Source of the DNA: Pisolithus tinctorius
Taxonomy: Eukaryota > Basidiomycota > Agaricomycetes > Boletales > Pisolithaceae
Direction: 5' to 3'
Length of the DNA stretch: 64,000 bases
NCBI GenBank assembly: GCA_024663395.1
Contig: JANFAH010000001.1
Location: 5,332,001-5,396,000 of the forward strand
Below are positions 12,337 to 21,934 of this stretch, one piece after another. The notes below the pieces were generated by a model. It ran no database searches, was not told the origin of the DNA, and saw only the letters and a program-made list of their open reading frames with translations. A program made the translations under genes and the position numbers. Within the stretch, counting starts at the first letter, position 1. Each line of letters begins with the position of its first letter.

Positions 12337-12719
12337 ATGCTCTGTTGCGAAGTTCCGTTTATGATCCTATGTCGTGAGTTTTTTGCAAGCCAATCACCCG
12401 CTTTAAAGTCACCCTGCAGCTGGAAAGTATAGCGTTGGTCGCTCATTAGCAGCGTCTGTCAAGATGTACGATGTACATAATTCATTATGATGACTGATCA
12501 CGTCAAGTCTTTTCATACATATATGTAGGTTACTTTGTAGTGGGAGGTCGTCAATTCATTACTGTCAGACCCCGTCTATTAGTTAGCATTTCTTGAGCTT
12601 TCGGACGCGGTCGTTGCCATCTTTGCGACTCAGTTCTCGAACGTCTGTAGTGACTTCATTTGTAGAGCTGTTCTGGTGACTGTAATTCAGGCTTTCTGAC
12701 CATCCTCCCACCGGCGACG
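12337..12719. other. short tandem intergenic spacer
   Basis: Separates the stop of the PWWP gene from the start of the pterin dehydratase gene on the same strand. It should contain the 3' UTR of the first and the promoter of the second. No coding signal, TATA box or repeat is evident. Confidence 0.4.
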
Positions 12720-13739
12720 ATGCAGACGTTGAAAGCGATACGTCCACTATGCCCTATCCTCTCCGGGAACGCCTCCTGGGCTGGGGTAGCGCGCTGTCTC
12801 AACAGGTCTTCCTCATCCACAGCAAATGTCCTGCATGGTGTCCACAAAGTCCCACCTCCGGAGGACCAGCACATCCCTAATACCCCACTGCCGTCAGAGA
12901 TCCCTGGAGCTGGCCGTCCCCTCGATCTGAATGAAGGTACCGCAGGCGTGCACTTCTATCGCGCAGAGGTAAACCACTTGCCGTATGTGAGCCTCCTACA
13001 TCGTCTGACCGTATTGTCCAGCCTCTCCCTCCAGGCAGTAAGCCACTTTTCTACACACCGTTCCGCAGACCCTGTCAATCAATGTCTTGAATTCCAGCCG
13101 AACCAGCGTCCGTCCAGAGCAGCTACGAATTCCTTCCAGAAGTCCCTCGCATCCCGCTCGGCAAGACCATGCATATCAACCACAGCGACATCGACACATA
13201 CTTCCGCCCTCTGATCCAGTGCCATTGGCACGTAGGTCGTGTCAGGGCGGCCGCCCGAGACGTCGAAATATTGACTCTCGACAAACTCTTTCGGTTCAAA
13301 AACTTCGAGACGACGCTCAAATTCTTCAACGAGTTAGCTGAGATTTCACTGAATGAGAACGTGCGCGCTTTCCTAGTGCTCAACAATGGCATGTGTGCTG
13401 ACCGCCAACGCCTCGGACCCGTCCTTTTCCCAGCATCATGCCCATTATGCTTGTGATTATGCGCGGATCTACGTCAGTATTTACACCCGTGCTGCATACT
13501 GTAACACGCCAGCAGAGTCCGGGCAGTGGATCTCTGAACTCGTCCCCGGTCTTACGTTGCGAGATGTCCGCTTCGCGATCAGGGCTGAGAGGCTGCATCA
13601 GAGGTATCTCGCAGACGACCTCGCCATCACGCTAATACCGTTTGAAAACGAGCGGTTGCAGGACTGGTCAATAGAACGCCTCAAACTACGATATCCTCCC
13701 CGTCAGTCTGGGGTCATGTACGGTGCCAGTCGAGCGTAA
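12720..13739 (+). CDS. pterin-4a-carbinolamine dehydratase-domain protein, atypical active site
   Basis: The first exon (12720-12968) encodes an N-terminus rich in Ala, Ser, Arg and Leu (MQTLKAIRPLCPILSG...WAGVARCLNRSS) that looks like a mitochondrial presequence. After a region of uncertain splicing (acceptor probably at 13117, intron 12969-13117) the protein continues SSYEFLPEVPRIPLG, then the PCD fold: FRFKNFETTLKFFNELAEIS, LNEN joined by an intron to HHAHYACDYARIYVSIYT, and PGLTLRDVRFAIRAERL. PCD recycles the tetrahydropterin cofactor of aromatic hydroxylases. The canonical ENHHP...STHE motif is altered: both histidines of HH are kept, the proline is alanine, and the third histidine position reads T-R. 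There is also an insert of about 18 residues before GLT. Catalytic activity is therefore doubtful. It converges with the aldo/keto reductase gene, 80 bp apart. Confidence 0.75.
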
Positions 13740-13819
13740 AAAGCCATTTGGGATTGCTAGAGCACACCCGCGTCTACGATTATGTTGGAGTGGAAAACCT
13801 TGCAGTACACATATCAGTA

Positions 13820-14933
13820 TCAACCCCAAATGAACTTGGTGACGATCCGGATTTCCTCTTCAACGCCCTCGAGCGCGATTCGCTCCGCTGCGAGATCTTG
13901 TTGCATATGTAACTCATTGCTTGTTCCAGTCAATGAAATGATGTCATGGAGTTGCACAAGCTTGAAAATGACCTGCGCAGGCGTAGCGTCAAGTTTAGCG
14001 GCGGCTGCGAGGATTGTTGGGTGAGCTAGCAGACTAGGCGACCCGGTCAGCGTCCAAAATGACCTAGGTTTGACTTCATCAGTACGCCAAAGCAACATGG
14101 AAGATGCGAGAAACCAACTGGTACTCGATGTGGTTGTCTCTACAATACTGCCAAACTTCGCGATCCCAGTTGTTGCCCTCGTACCACCGGTTTTGCACCA
14201 CCTGCACCTTTCTCAGCTGTCCCAGCGTGATAAGCATACGGACGTCGTAGACATTGCTGATACCAATCTTGCGTACGGTCCCCGCATCCTGCGTAGCGAT
14301 GAGTGCACGCCATGCCTCCAGTGTCGCATCCACGGTCTGCAGAGGCGAGTGCAAAAGATAGGAGTCGAGATAAGACGTCCGCAGATTGCGCAGAGAAGTT
14401 GCGAGGGATGATTCAATCTGGTCTGTGACGCTGTCCCGCGGGTTGTAAGGGAGAGGCTTGTTAAGGTCCTGGCCACCTATCGGCGTGAACCTAGCCCACA
14501 AAAAAGACCAGACGTGAGTGTCCGGACCGCATAATTCCACTTAGTGTACTCGCTTGGTCTGGATGTGGTACTCTTTGCGCAAAAGACCGTGTTTGTATTG
14601 CAGCCTCTCCAAAGCCTCTCCTACGAGGTCCTCCCTATTATGTGAGATCTATGTGTGGGGAAGGGAGTGCATCTCGAGAGCATCAGATACCTGTAATGCT
14701 TTGGCTGGCATGCTAAGAGGATGATTTCAAGTCTGTAGTTCGCATCTACTGTATTGGACGTGGACTGACCTGTGTCAAGAGCACGAAACCCCTGTAGAAA
14801 GGCGTTCATTACAAGCTGGGTCGTACGTTCGCCTTTCCTTTGCCGTTTCTGAGATGACCTCTGTACGTGCTACTCAGTGTTCCCCGACTCACCATGCAGT
14901 CCCGTAGATAACTTTGGGTTTCAGCGCGTTCAT
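13820..14933 (-). CDS. aldo/keto reductase
   Basis: Six exons (14933-14893, 14837-14770, 14712-14691, 14634-14554, 14490-14119, 14063-13820) give 275 residues, a normal length for a short AKR. These are NAD(P)H-dependent cytosolic reductases of carbonyl compounds. Conserved parts are VIYGTAWK, NAFLQGFRALDTA, KHYREDLVGEALERL, IQTKFTPIGGQD, LLHSPLQT, VRKIGISN, VVQNRWYEGNNWD, YQSFWTLTGSP and LDATPAQVIFKL. The catalytic tetrad is visible as Asp35, Tyr43, Lys71 and His118. Two structural oddities are well supported by the family consensus. Exon 3 is a 22-nt micro-exon carrying CQPKHY. Intron 4 (14491-14553) uses a GC donor (AA/GCGAGT) and splits the catalytic lysine codon. The start is set by MNALKPKVIYGTAW. 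The substrate cannot be predicted. Confidence 0.9.
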
Positions 14934-15083
14934 GGTAGTTTTGCATAAACCAGCCTTAGCAGCACAACTCAGGTCCCAGCCAGTGTGTCGTCACATGTGA
15001 ACCAATATGACTGCATAATCTGATAAGAGCAGCACGGCGCCTCCCAAGAAAAGGTCAGATCTTTTGGGCTGCGCTCGACGACC

Positions 15084-16114
15084 TCAAAAGTACACGACTT
15101 TCTTAACCTTCGCTAGGGTTCCCGGTAGCCTCCTCTTAAGCCTGTCGACATGTACTCCAGCCTGTACCTCCGCCCGATTTCCCTGCTTGTTCTCATCTTT
15201 CTCGTCATTCGAAACCTCTGCGTTTTTCCGCTTGAAAACATGGAAGTCGTCCTCATCTGCACCCGCCTCCTTCCCAATCCCGAATATCTTGCTTACTGCT
15301 GTCCCAGACTGATCGCGTTTCCGTAGCTCGCAGTCCTTGGCCAGATGGGTCTTCTCACCGCACAGTTTGCAGCAACCACCATTCGGGTAGATACCCTTAT
15401 CAGTGTTCTTGGGGCAGGACGAGGCAAGATGTCCTTTTAAAGAACACACAAAGCATGATGCAAAGGGTAGCGGGTTGAGAGGATCTTCCGGCTTCTTACA
15501 TCGTGACAAGGTGTGCCGTGTAGATTCACACCTGACGGGTTCGTCAGGGTTCACAGAGAAAGGAGGAGTTCGGAAGCGCATGTGCATACCGGTAGCATAT
15601 CCCGACAACCTTTTTACCACCTTTATCCCGCGCGTCCACAACCGCCTTAGTACAATCTTTCGCGGCGTGACCTTTCTCCCTGCATATGAAGCAAATTGTG
15701 TTCTCCTGCCGCTGAGCCATGCGTTTCAATCGACGGTGCTCCGAGCGATGCATAGGGTTATTGGAAGATATCTGAGATGCATCTGATATTACACCTGTTC
15801 AGCAGTGGTCTGAGCAGATAACCAGAATACTCGCCCCGCTTTCTCCCGTTTTTAGTTGACCTGCGCTTAGGGATTTGGTGATCAGACGAAGCGGACCTCT
15901 CGTCGTTGTCTTCTTGCGGTCCGGTATGGGCTCTGTCATCACCGAAATCTTTCGCAGACTTCTTGGCCTTCCTTCGCTTCTTGGGAGAGCTTTCTGACGT
16001 GGCCGGAACTTCTGTTGGCGAGGGGTGGCCATCCCATGCCGTAGAAGGCTCGCCGGAGGAAAACCCTGCTTGCACATATGTGCGCTTGCGGCCAAAGTTC
16101 GTGGTTCGCGTCAT
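15084..16114 (-). CDS. ZCCHC9-like zinc-knuckle protein
   Basis: Three main exons: 16114 to about 15830, about 15795-15590, and 15531-15084. The protein starts MTRTTNFGRKRTYVQAGFSS and has a basic, nucleolar-like N-terminal region (SSPKKRRKAKKSAKD). It then carries four CX2CX4HX4C knuckles: CFICREKGHAAKDC, CYRCESTRHTLSRC (split by the 52-nt intron 15532-15583 plus flanking bases), CFVCSLKGHLASSC and CKLCGEKTHLAKDC. The tail is KIFGIGKEAGADEDDFHVF. Four knuckles in this order and the GADEDDFH tail match ZCCHC9 and related fungal proteins, nucleic-acid-binding factors linked to RNA metabolism and ribosome biogenesis in the nucleus. The first intron is short (about 40 nt) and its exact ends are uncertain. 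It lies only 150 bp from the start of the aldo/keto reductase gene, in the same direction. Confidence 0.85.
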
Positions 16115-16458
16115 GGTCAAACGTGTGTGTACAGAAGAAATTTCAATTGCATTCAATAAGGTAAATAGCCCCTATTAGTGTTATCTTTGTCAGAGCCAGA
16201 CCCACATCCCAAACGGCAAAGTTGTCTTCCCAATGACGTTCATCACCAGTTACAAACCCTGAAACCCCATCCCTGGCCACGAGTTCCGTGGTCCAGAGCC
16301 ATATAACGTCAATTTCGCGTTTGGAGTGCAGTATATTTGCTCACAATGCATAGCATAACGTTGGGCCGGTAGAAATTGGCGTCTAGTACTGCAAAAAATC
16401 TAATAAAATAAAGACACAGTTATGCATTACGAGAAAGTGCACTGTACCACCAGACCTG

Positions 16459-17083
16459 TCCAGTGGCAAGCTGCGCCTTGTGCCCTCGTGCCTCGCGTTC
16501 ATGCTACCGCATACCTTGACGGTGTGCAGGGACATGAGTCCCATGTATCGGCACATGCCTTACGCGTTGGAGCTTCCTTCGGACGTTCTGCACCTGACAG
16601 AAAACCTCAGACGCAACGCGGACAACGTCCTCTCTGTGATGCATCGATACCACCCAGATTAGGGAGGTTCCATAGCGGGAATGATTGGGCTGCTGGACAC
16701 CGTGCAGACCACCTCGTCACCGAGATCGGCCCTGTCATCGTCCTCCCTGCCTTCTAATGCATTCAAGTTGAGTCCCATGTTGTTGGTTTACTTCTCAGAT
16801 GTAAGCTGGAGCTTCCTCCGACTGGGTTGGATTTGCTCAGAGTAAAGTGGTGCGGTTCGCCTCTTAATATACCTTCCAATAATCTGGCGAAGCGGATGGG
16901 ATTCAAGTTTGAAGGTGTATCGAGGTGGAAGTTCGCTCCACCCAAAATGGAGGGATATCCTAAAGTCAGGACTGATGGGAGAGAAGGAGATGCGGGGAAC
17001 GGGCGACTGGGACGGGACAGTAACAAGTATATGGTATGTTAGGATGACTGGGAGAATGGGGGGAGCGCTATCGTGGAGAGTGC
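16459..17083 (+). pseudogene. decayed GNAT-family N-acetyltransferase
   Basis: Reading across frames recovers a GNAT protein: LRLVP and HATAYLDGVQGHES, then MYRHMPYALELPSDVLHL, GGSIAGMIGLLDT, LVTEIGPVIVLPAF, HVVGLLLRCKLELPPTGL, LRVKWCGSPLNIPSNNLAKR, MGFKFEGVSRWKFAPP, GRDSNKYMVC and DDWENGGSA. The sequence alternates between two frames (shifts near 16535 and 16705). It also has in-frame stops at 16660-16662 (TAG where Leu is expected), 16755-16757 (TAA after LPAF, where these proteins have Gln) and 17040-17042 (TAG where the family has Trp in CWDDWE). No GT-AG introns repair these. Functional relatives acetylate small molecules or protein N-termini. The family identification rests on motif memory; the lesions are seen directly. 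Confidence 0.72.
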
Positions 17084-18206
17084 CCTTGCAAGGTGAAGGT
17101 CATGCCATGCATCAGTGAATTGTGCGAGCGTGTGCTCAACCTTCAAACTTTGTCGTACTGTGCGGTTGACCTGCACTTCCTCAATTGTCGAGTTTCCAGT
17201 TGTTTTCTTTTACCATCTTCTCTCGTTCGAGGAGATATTTGCCTGAGACGTAGATGAAAGCCGAGGCGATTGCGAGTGATCGTGAACTGCGCACCTTCTT
17301 TGTATTTCTGAGACTGATCTGCAGCTTTGTGGTAATACCATCCTATGCGATCGTTGCAGCCGACGCAGAATACATCTGCGACTGTGTGAACGCCCGTACT
17401 ATGCTATTCAATGAGTCCGAGAGCAGGTATGGGTCCAAACAATACTCGCAGGAGTGACCGATCCTCTTTCTCTCCAAGCTTGACGTTGACGGCGGAGTGA
17501 ATCAAGCTAGCAGCGATGAGAATAGTCATCCCAGAGGGCTTCAGGACGTACTATCCCCGACCGTCCCTACCCGAGAAAGACTTGCTGATAAGCTCGTCCT
17601 GGAGGGCCTGGATGATAATTTAATAAAATGATGTTGGGAGTGGGCCTGGAGATGTACCAGGACAGCTGAACATGTTGCACAAATAAATCTAGGGTGGTCC
17701 TGAAAGACAGAGACGACTTGATTCTTGGTGTATGCGGAGGGGTTCATTAGCGAGTCCCAATGTGGCAAGTTGGCAGTCCAAGAAAGGATACCCCATCGTT
17801 TCCACACAGCCGCTGGTCCGTGCGCGGTCACACACGTATATAAACAGCAAAGAGGGCAGTATTTGTTCCCCATCTCTTGTGCTCGGGCATGTACTGTCGC
17901 CAGTGAGGTCTTTACCGAGGCACAGTCTTTTGCTGATTGCAAATTACACATCCGAACCCGTCTGTTAGCTTCGGCTTTCAGCAATTTTTGGAAAATTCCC
18001 TTTGATTGGGATATTTTATGTAGAACATCTTAGTGCTAGTATCTGTTAATAAATGTTTTTGCTCCCGAATCTACCTCCGTGTGATCTGTTGAGAATAACA
18101 ACATAGAAGGCGGCGTACAGAGTAGTGTTTGGGTCAGTGCTTTGGAGCCTTGAAATGTAGAGTAATCAGACACTCAGATTGTCTGGAGAAACAGGGACTG
18201 AAGTGC
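17084..18206. other. intergenic with possible membrane-protein remnant
   Basis: About 1.1 kb before VPS53. On the minus strand, 17560-17200 reads as two overlapping frames: KPSGMTILIAASLIHSAVNV...VLFGPIPALGL, then DSLNSIVRAFTQSQMYSASA and RSLAIASAFIYVSGKYLLER. A one-base shift and stops separate them, so this may be a decayed small membrane protein. The rest (17600-18200) shows no supported gene. Confidence 0.3.
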
Positions 18207-21200
18207 ATGATGGATCACAGTGACCATGTTGACCTGTCTGAGCAGTTGATCCAGTCTGTTCACAAAGTCCTCCAGCTCGATCCTGATAGCATCAATGATC
18301 CTCTGGATGAGCTGTCCAACAAGTTTAACCCAGTTGATGTGCTCAATCAGCTCTTCCCTGATGGTGAGTCGCCTCGTTGTGTCTTCCTTAGGTGATGCTA
18401 ACAAGCATCATGTTCAGAGGCCTCCCTTACCCAGCTGGAAGCGGTTCAGGGAAGACTTGCCGAAGATGAACGTCTCCTCCAGCAAGAGATCGATACGCTC
18501 GAGGAGGAACTTAGACGTGACCAAGACCCCAACAGGATACAGCTTATTCAAGAGATGATCTCCGTGTGTCTCCCGGCCGTTCTTTCCGCCTTCTTATGGC
18601 TTATAGGTATGCCTACAAGGACATACTAGGTCAGATGTCTCGTATACGCGAAAAAGCTTCTGAGTCAGAAGCCGTCGTGCGGAACATCACAAAGGATATT
18701 CAGAACCTTGACTTGGCCAAGAGGAATCTTACGACAAGCATGACGACCCTCAAGAGGCTGCAAATGTTGGGTAAGGTGTCTCCCTCTCATTGCTTCACCT
18801 TGGACCCATTCGCGTTGCAGCAAATGCCCTTACTCAGTTAGAAGACCAAGTGAGAGAGAAGCGGTATAGCGAGGTTGCCCAAACACTAGCGGTCAGTGAT
18901 TCGCTACTGTCAGTTTGTAATACGTTCAGGGCTTGAACGAGAACGATACAGGCTGTAAAAGAAATATCTGCCGCCTTCAAGTCCTATACTTCAGTGCCCT
19001 ATATCGCGCGATTGTGGAAGCGAATCCAACAAGTCACAGGGCAAGTTCGTAGCCAGGTGGACAGCGAATTCGAGGTGTTGTAGGTTCATTCCGCTTATCC
19101 TTTCGGCATATTATCGAGGCCCACGCGCGTTTTAGCTACTTGCAGGATCCTGCTAAACAGACAAGAGCCTCTCAAATCACGGATGCTTGTGCAGTCGTTG
19201 ACGTTCTCGGACTTGACGTTCGGACTCAGTTAATCGAACGCTACGTGGCAATAGAGCTCAAAGAGTATCGCCGTATCTTCCGTGCAAATGACGAGGCAGG
19301 CCACCTCGATAACATTTCTCGCAGATTCGCTTGGTTTAGGAGGCTGCTGACTTCGCATGAAACTGAAACGGGGAGGGTATTTCCAGTCGAGTGGCAGGTT
19401 GGCTGGTGGCTCTTCACCAAGTTCGTAGCAATCACGCGGTGGGTCTCTACTAATCGGCACACAGCATCTGTCTTATGTCTGGTTGGGATTTGCCAGAGAC
19501 GACCTCTCTACGTTGCTATCCAAAGCTGGTCCGTTGCTGACACTTAAGCTATTGTTGGAAACGCTTCAGCAGACAACTGAGTTTGAATCTGCGATGTCGA
19601 AGAAGTGGGCTACACCTGTTGGTATTCCATCTGCCGTGTTTTGAAAAGACTTTCTTTTCCACAACTATTTGCACAGCTAGATGAAATATTGAGCGCGGCT
19701 TCGTCACCTGCAGCTCCAGTACAACCGATGTCATCCGCTTTCGAACCCCATCTGGGTATATTCGTAGAAGCTCAGGACAAGCAAGTGGAATTATTCGTGC
19801 GCCGTTTGCTATTACTGATGCGCTCCGAGCCAGGGCGCTTGCAGACATGCTTGCACCCCACCGAAACCCAAAGAGTCGTGGCTCTCTCGAGACTGTCACT
19901 AGGCCGTCAACAGCTAGCTCGACGCCACGTGTTTCCCTTTCTGCCGACGATCGTGAAGAACCGACACATATTGTGATGCCCTCATCTACAGAACTCTTTT
20001 ATTTCTATGCACAAAGTCTAGAACAGTGTGCAAAATTATCGACTGGTCAGGCCTTGTTCGATTTGTATGGAATTCAAAAGAAATGGCTCAAGATATATGC
20101 TGGTTCGTCCATATCCACCATATTAGGATGTACATTGATGCTCAATGATTATTTGCAGAGGATATCCTCTTACCAGCGCTCAGAAGGTAACTGAGAATCA
20201 GCCTTCATTATCTGTGTTCTCATAATAGCCAAGGTCAAACATGCCCACGCGGAAATCGTTAGATACCCACTTTGATGCAGCGGAACTCCGACGAACATGT
20301 TTGGTTGTCAATACTGCAGACTATTGTCAGAGAACGGCATCAGAGGTTCGTTCCCATTCCAAACGCGAGTGCTCGAACGGTTCTTAGCCGCGCCCTCAGC
20401 TCGAGGATAGGATAAAGGAGAAACTTGCCGAAAGATTCAAGGAGAAGGTTACGTTACAGACTGAACGCGACCTTTTCATGAGGTGCGCTATGCAAATGCC
20501 GCATTTGCTTTTTTTGTCTGAGCATTTGAAGCGTTATATCCGGGGCAATTAATTGCCAGTTGCGTGAACTTGAAACGGCTTGTGAGGGCGCTTTTGCTGC
20601 CTTGTCGCGAGTCAATTGGAGTATGACAAGTCAGGTCTCTGGACACTCGGCTTACGTCGACGACCTCGTCAAAGTCATTGAACTAGTGGTCGATCAGATT
20701 AAACACCTTGTTGAACAGAAAAAGTTTGTGCGGAACTTCCTTGATAAAGCATGCAGGTCAGCGTGCTGTTCTGATGATACGAAAGCTCTTTTCTCTAATC
20801 GGGAGAATAGCCTCATCCTGACGCGTTTCACTAACGCACTGGTCAAGAGTCGGCCGCTCAGAGAGATTGGCGCAGAACAGGTAACTTGTATCAACGATCG
20901 TTGTATGTATCATCCGATGCTTATATTCTCGCAGCTTCTGATTGACCTCGGTGTCGTGAAGTCTTGCCTACTGAAATTGCCGGGTGAAGCTCTATCTACT
21001 TCCGGGTATGTTGCTTTCCGACCGGCGGTGGCACGGATGATCATGGTACCTCCCCTTGGACACAGCTACACAAGGAGCTTGACCAAAATTACCACTAGAC
21101 TTGAGGCACTGCTAAAGGTCATTGTCACACCCGTAGTGCGTATTGGAGCGTTCTTGATTCAGGAACGACGATTGATGAAACAGCTTAGGATCCCCCAGAA

Positions 21201-21697
21201 GGCTTTATTCTCAATTACACGTTACTTATTGGCGATGCATCATTCTCAAACTTCCAAAAGGTACGGCGCATGTGCAAGAATCGGGAATCACTCGCTGATG
21301 GGCCATTTTGTCAATATTGTAGATTCTTGACCTGAAAGGCACCCCGAAGCTGGAGCAGAACAGCCTTCTTGACACTTTCGTCACGATTGCAAGCACCAAG
21401 ACAGAACTGAACGGCACATCATTCTTGAGCTCGCTTGACATGGACCCGCCGCCCACCGTCACATTCGGCAGTCCAGCTGCCAGCCGTGTCGCGCTCCCAC
21501 TTGTCATGACACCGTCTGGTGGATCGGATGGGAGCCTCGGGGTGCTTAATTCTCCACCTTCGAGTGGGCCACCAACCGGGTTGAGCACCGAGGGTACTGC
21601 AGGGAAGGGAAGCGAACCTGGCCAGAAGCGTGAGGTGTTTTCAGATATCAGGCGGTTTGTGAGCTTTGGACTGCGTAGAGACACACAACCAACATAG
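18207..21697 (+). CDS. VPS53: VPS53, GARP complex subunit
   Basis: About 18 exons encode roughly 850 residues, a normal length for Vps53. With Vps51, Vps52 and Vps54 it tethers endosome-derived vesicles at the trans-Golgi. The N-terminus SINDPLDELSNKFNPVDVLNQLFPD is diagnostic. It is followed by long coiled coil (EASLTQLEAVQGRLAEDERLL, ILGQMSRIREKASESEAVV, DLAKRNLTTSMTTLKRLQML), then QDPAKQTRASQITDACAVVD, ELKEYRRIFRANDEAGHLDN, FAWFRRLL, FVAITRDDLSTLL and AFEPHLGIFVEAQDKALADM. The C-terminal half has LPALRRSNMPTRKSLD, LVEQKKFVRNFLDKA, FTNALVKSRPLREIGAEQ, LLIDLGVVKSCLLKLP, DPPEGFILNYTLLIGD and FQKILDLKGTPKLEQNSLLD, ending in a Ser/Pro-rich tail. The intron at 19781-19833 is a clear GC-AG intron (AA/GCAAGT). 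All exons can be joined in frame without lesions. Two ATGs lie in tandem (18207 and 18210); either may initiate. Confidence 0.93.
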
Positions 21698-21934
21698 ACG
21701 CCTACACGTTTCGTTATTCTTCCTCTTTCACTTTTCATGAAATGGGCACCTCGAGTGGGTGGTGGACAGAGGATAATCGGATAATCCCTCAAAACGCGTG
21801 CGGTACGGATGGCACCATGAATGGCTAGACCAGTGGGTAAATTGCCAGGGTAAAAGTTGAGTAGCAAAGCGACATGATGACCACCTATAGAATCCATGGT
21901 GTCCAAGAAAATAATTTCGTAATTTACTAGTACG

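Noticed and set aside
15788..15837. Fixed borders for the first intron of the zinc-knuckle gene
   Set aside because: Two donor/acceptor combinations keep frame; the choice cannot be made without transcripts.
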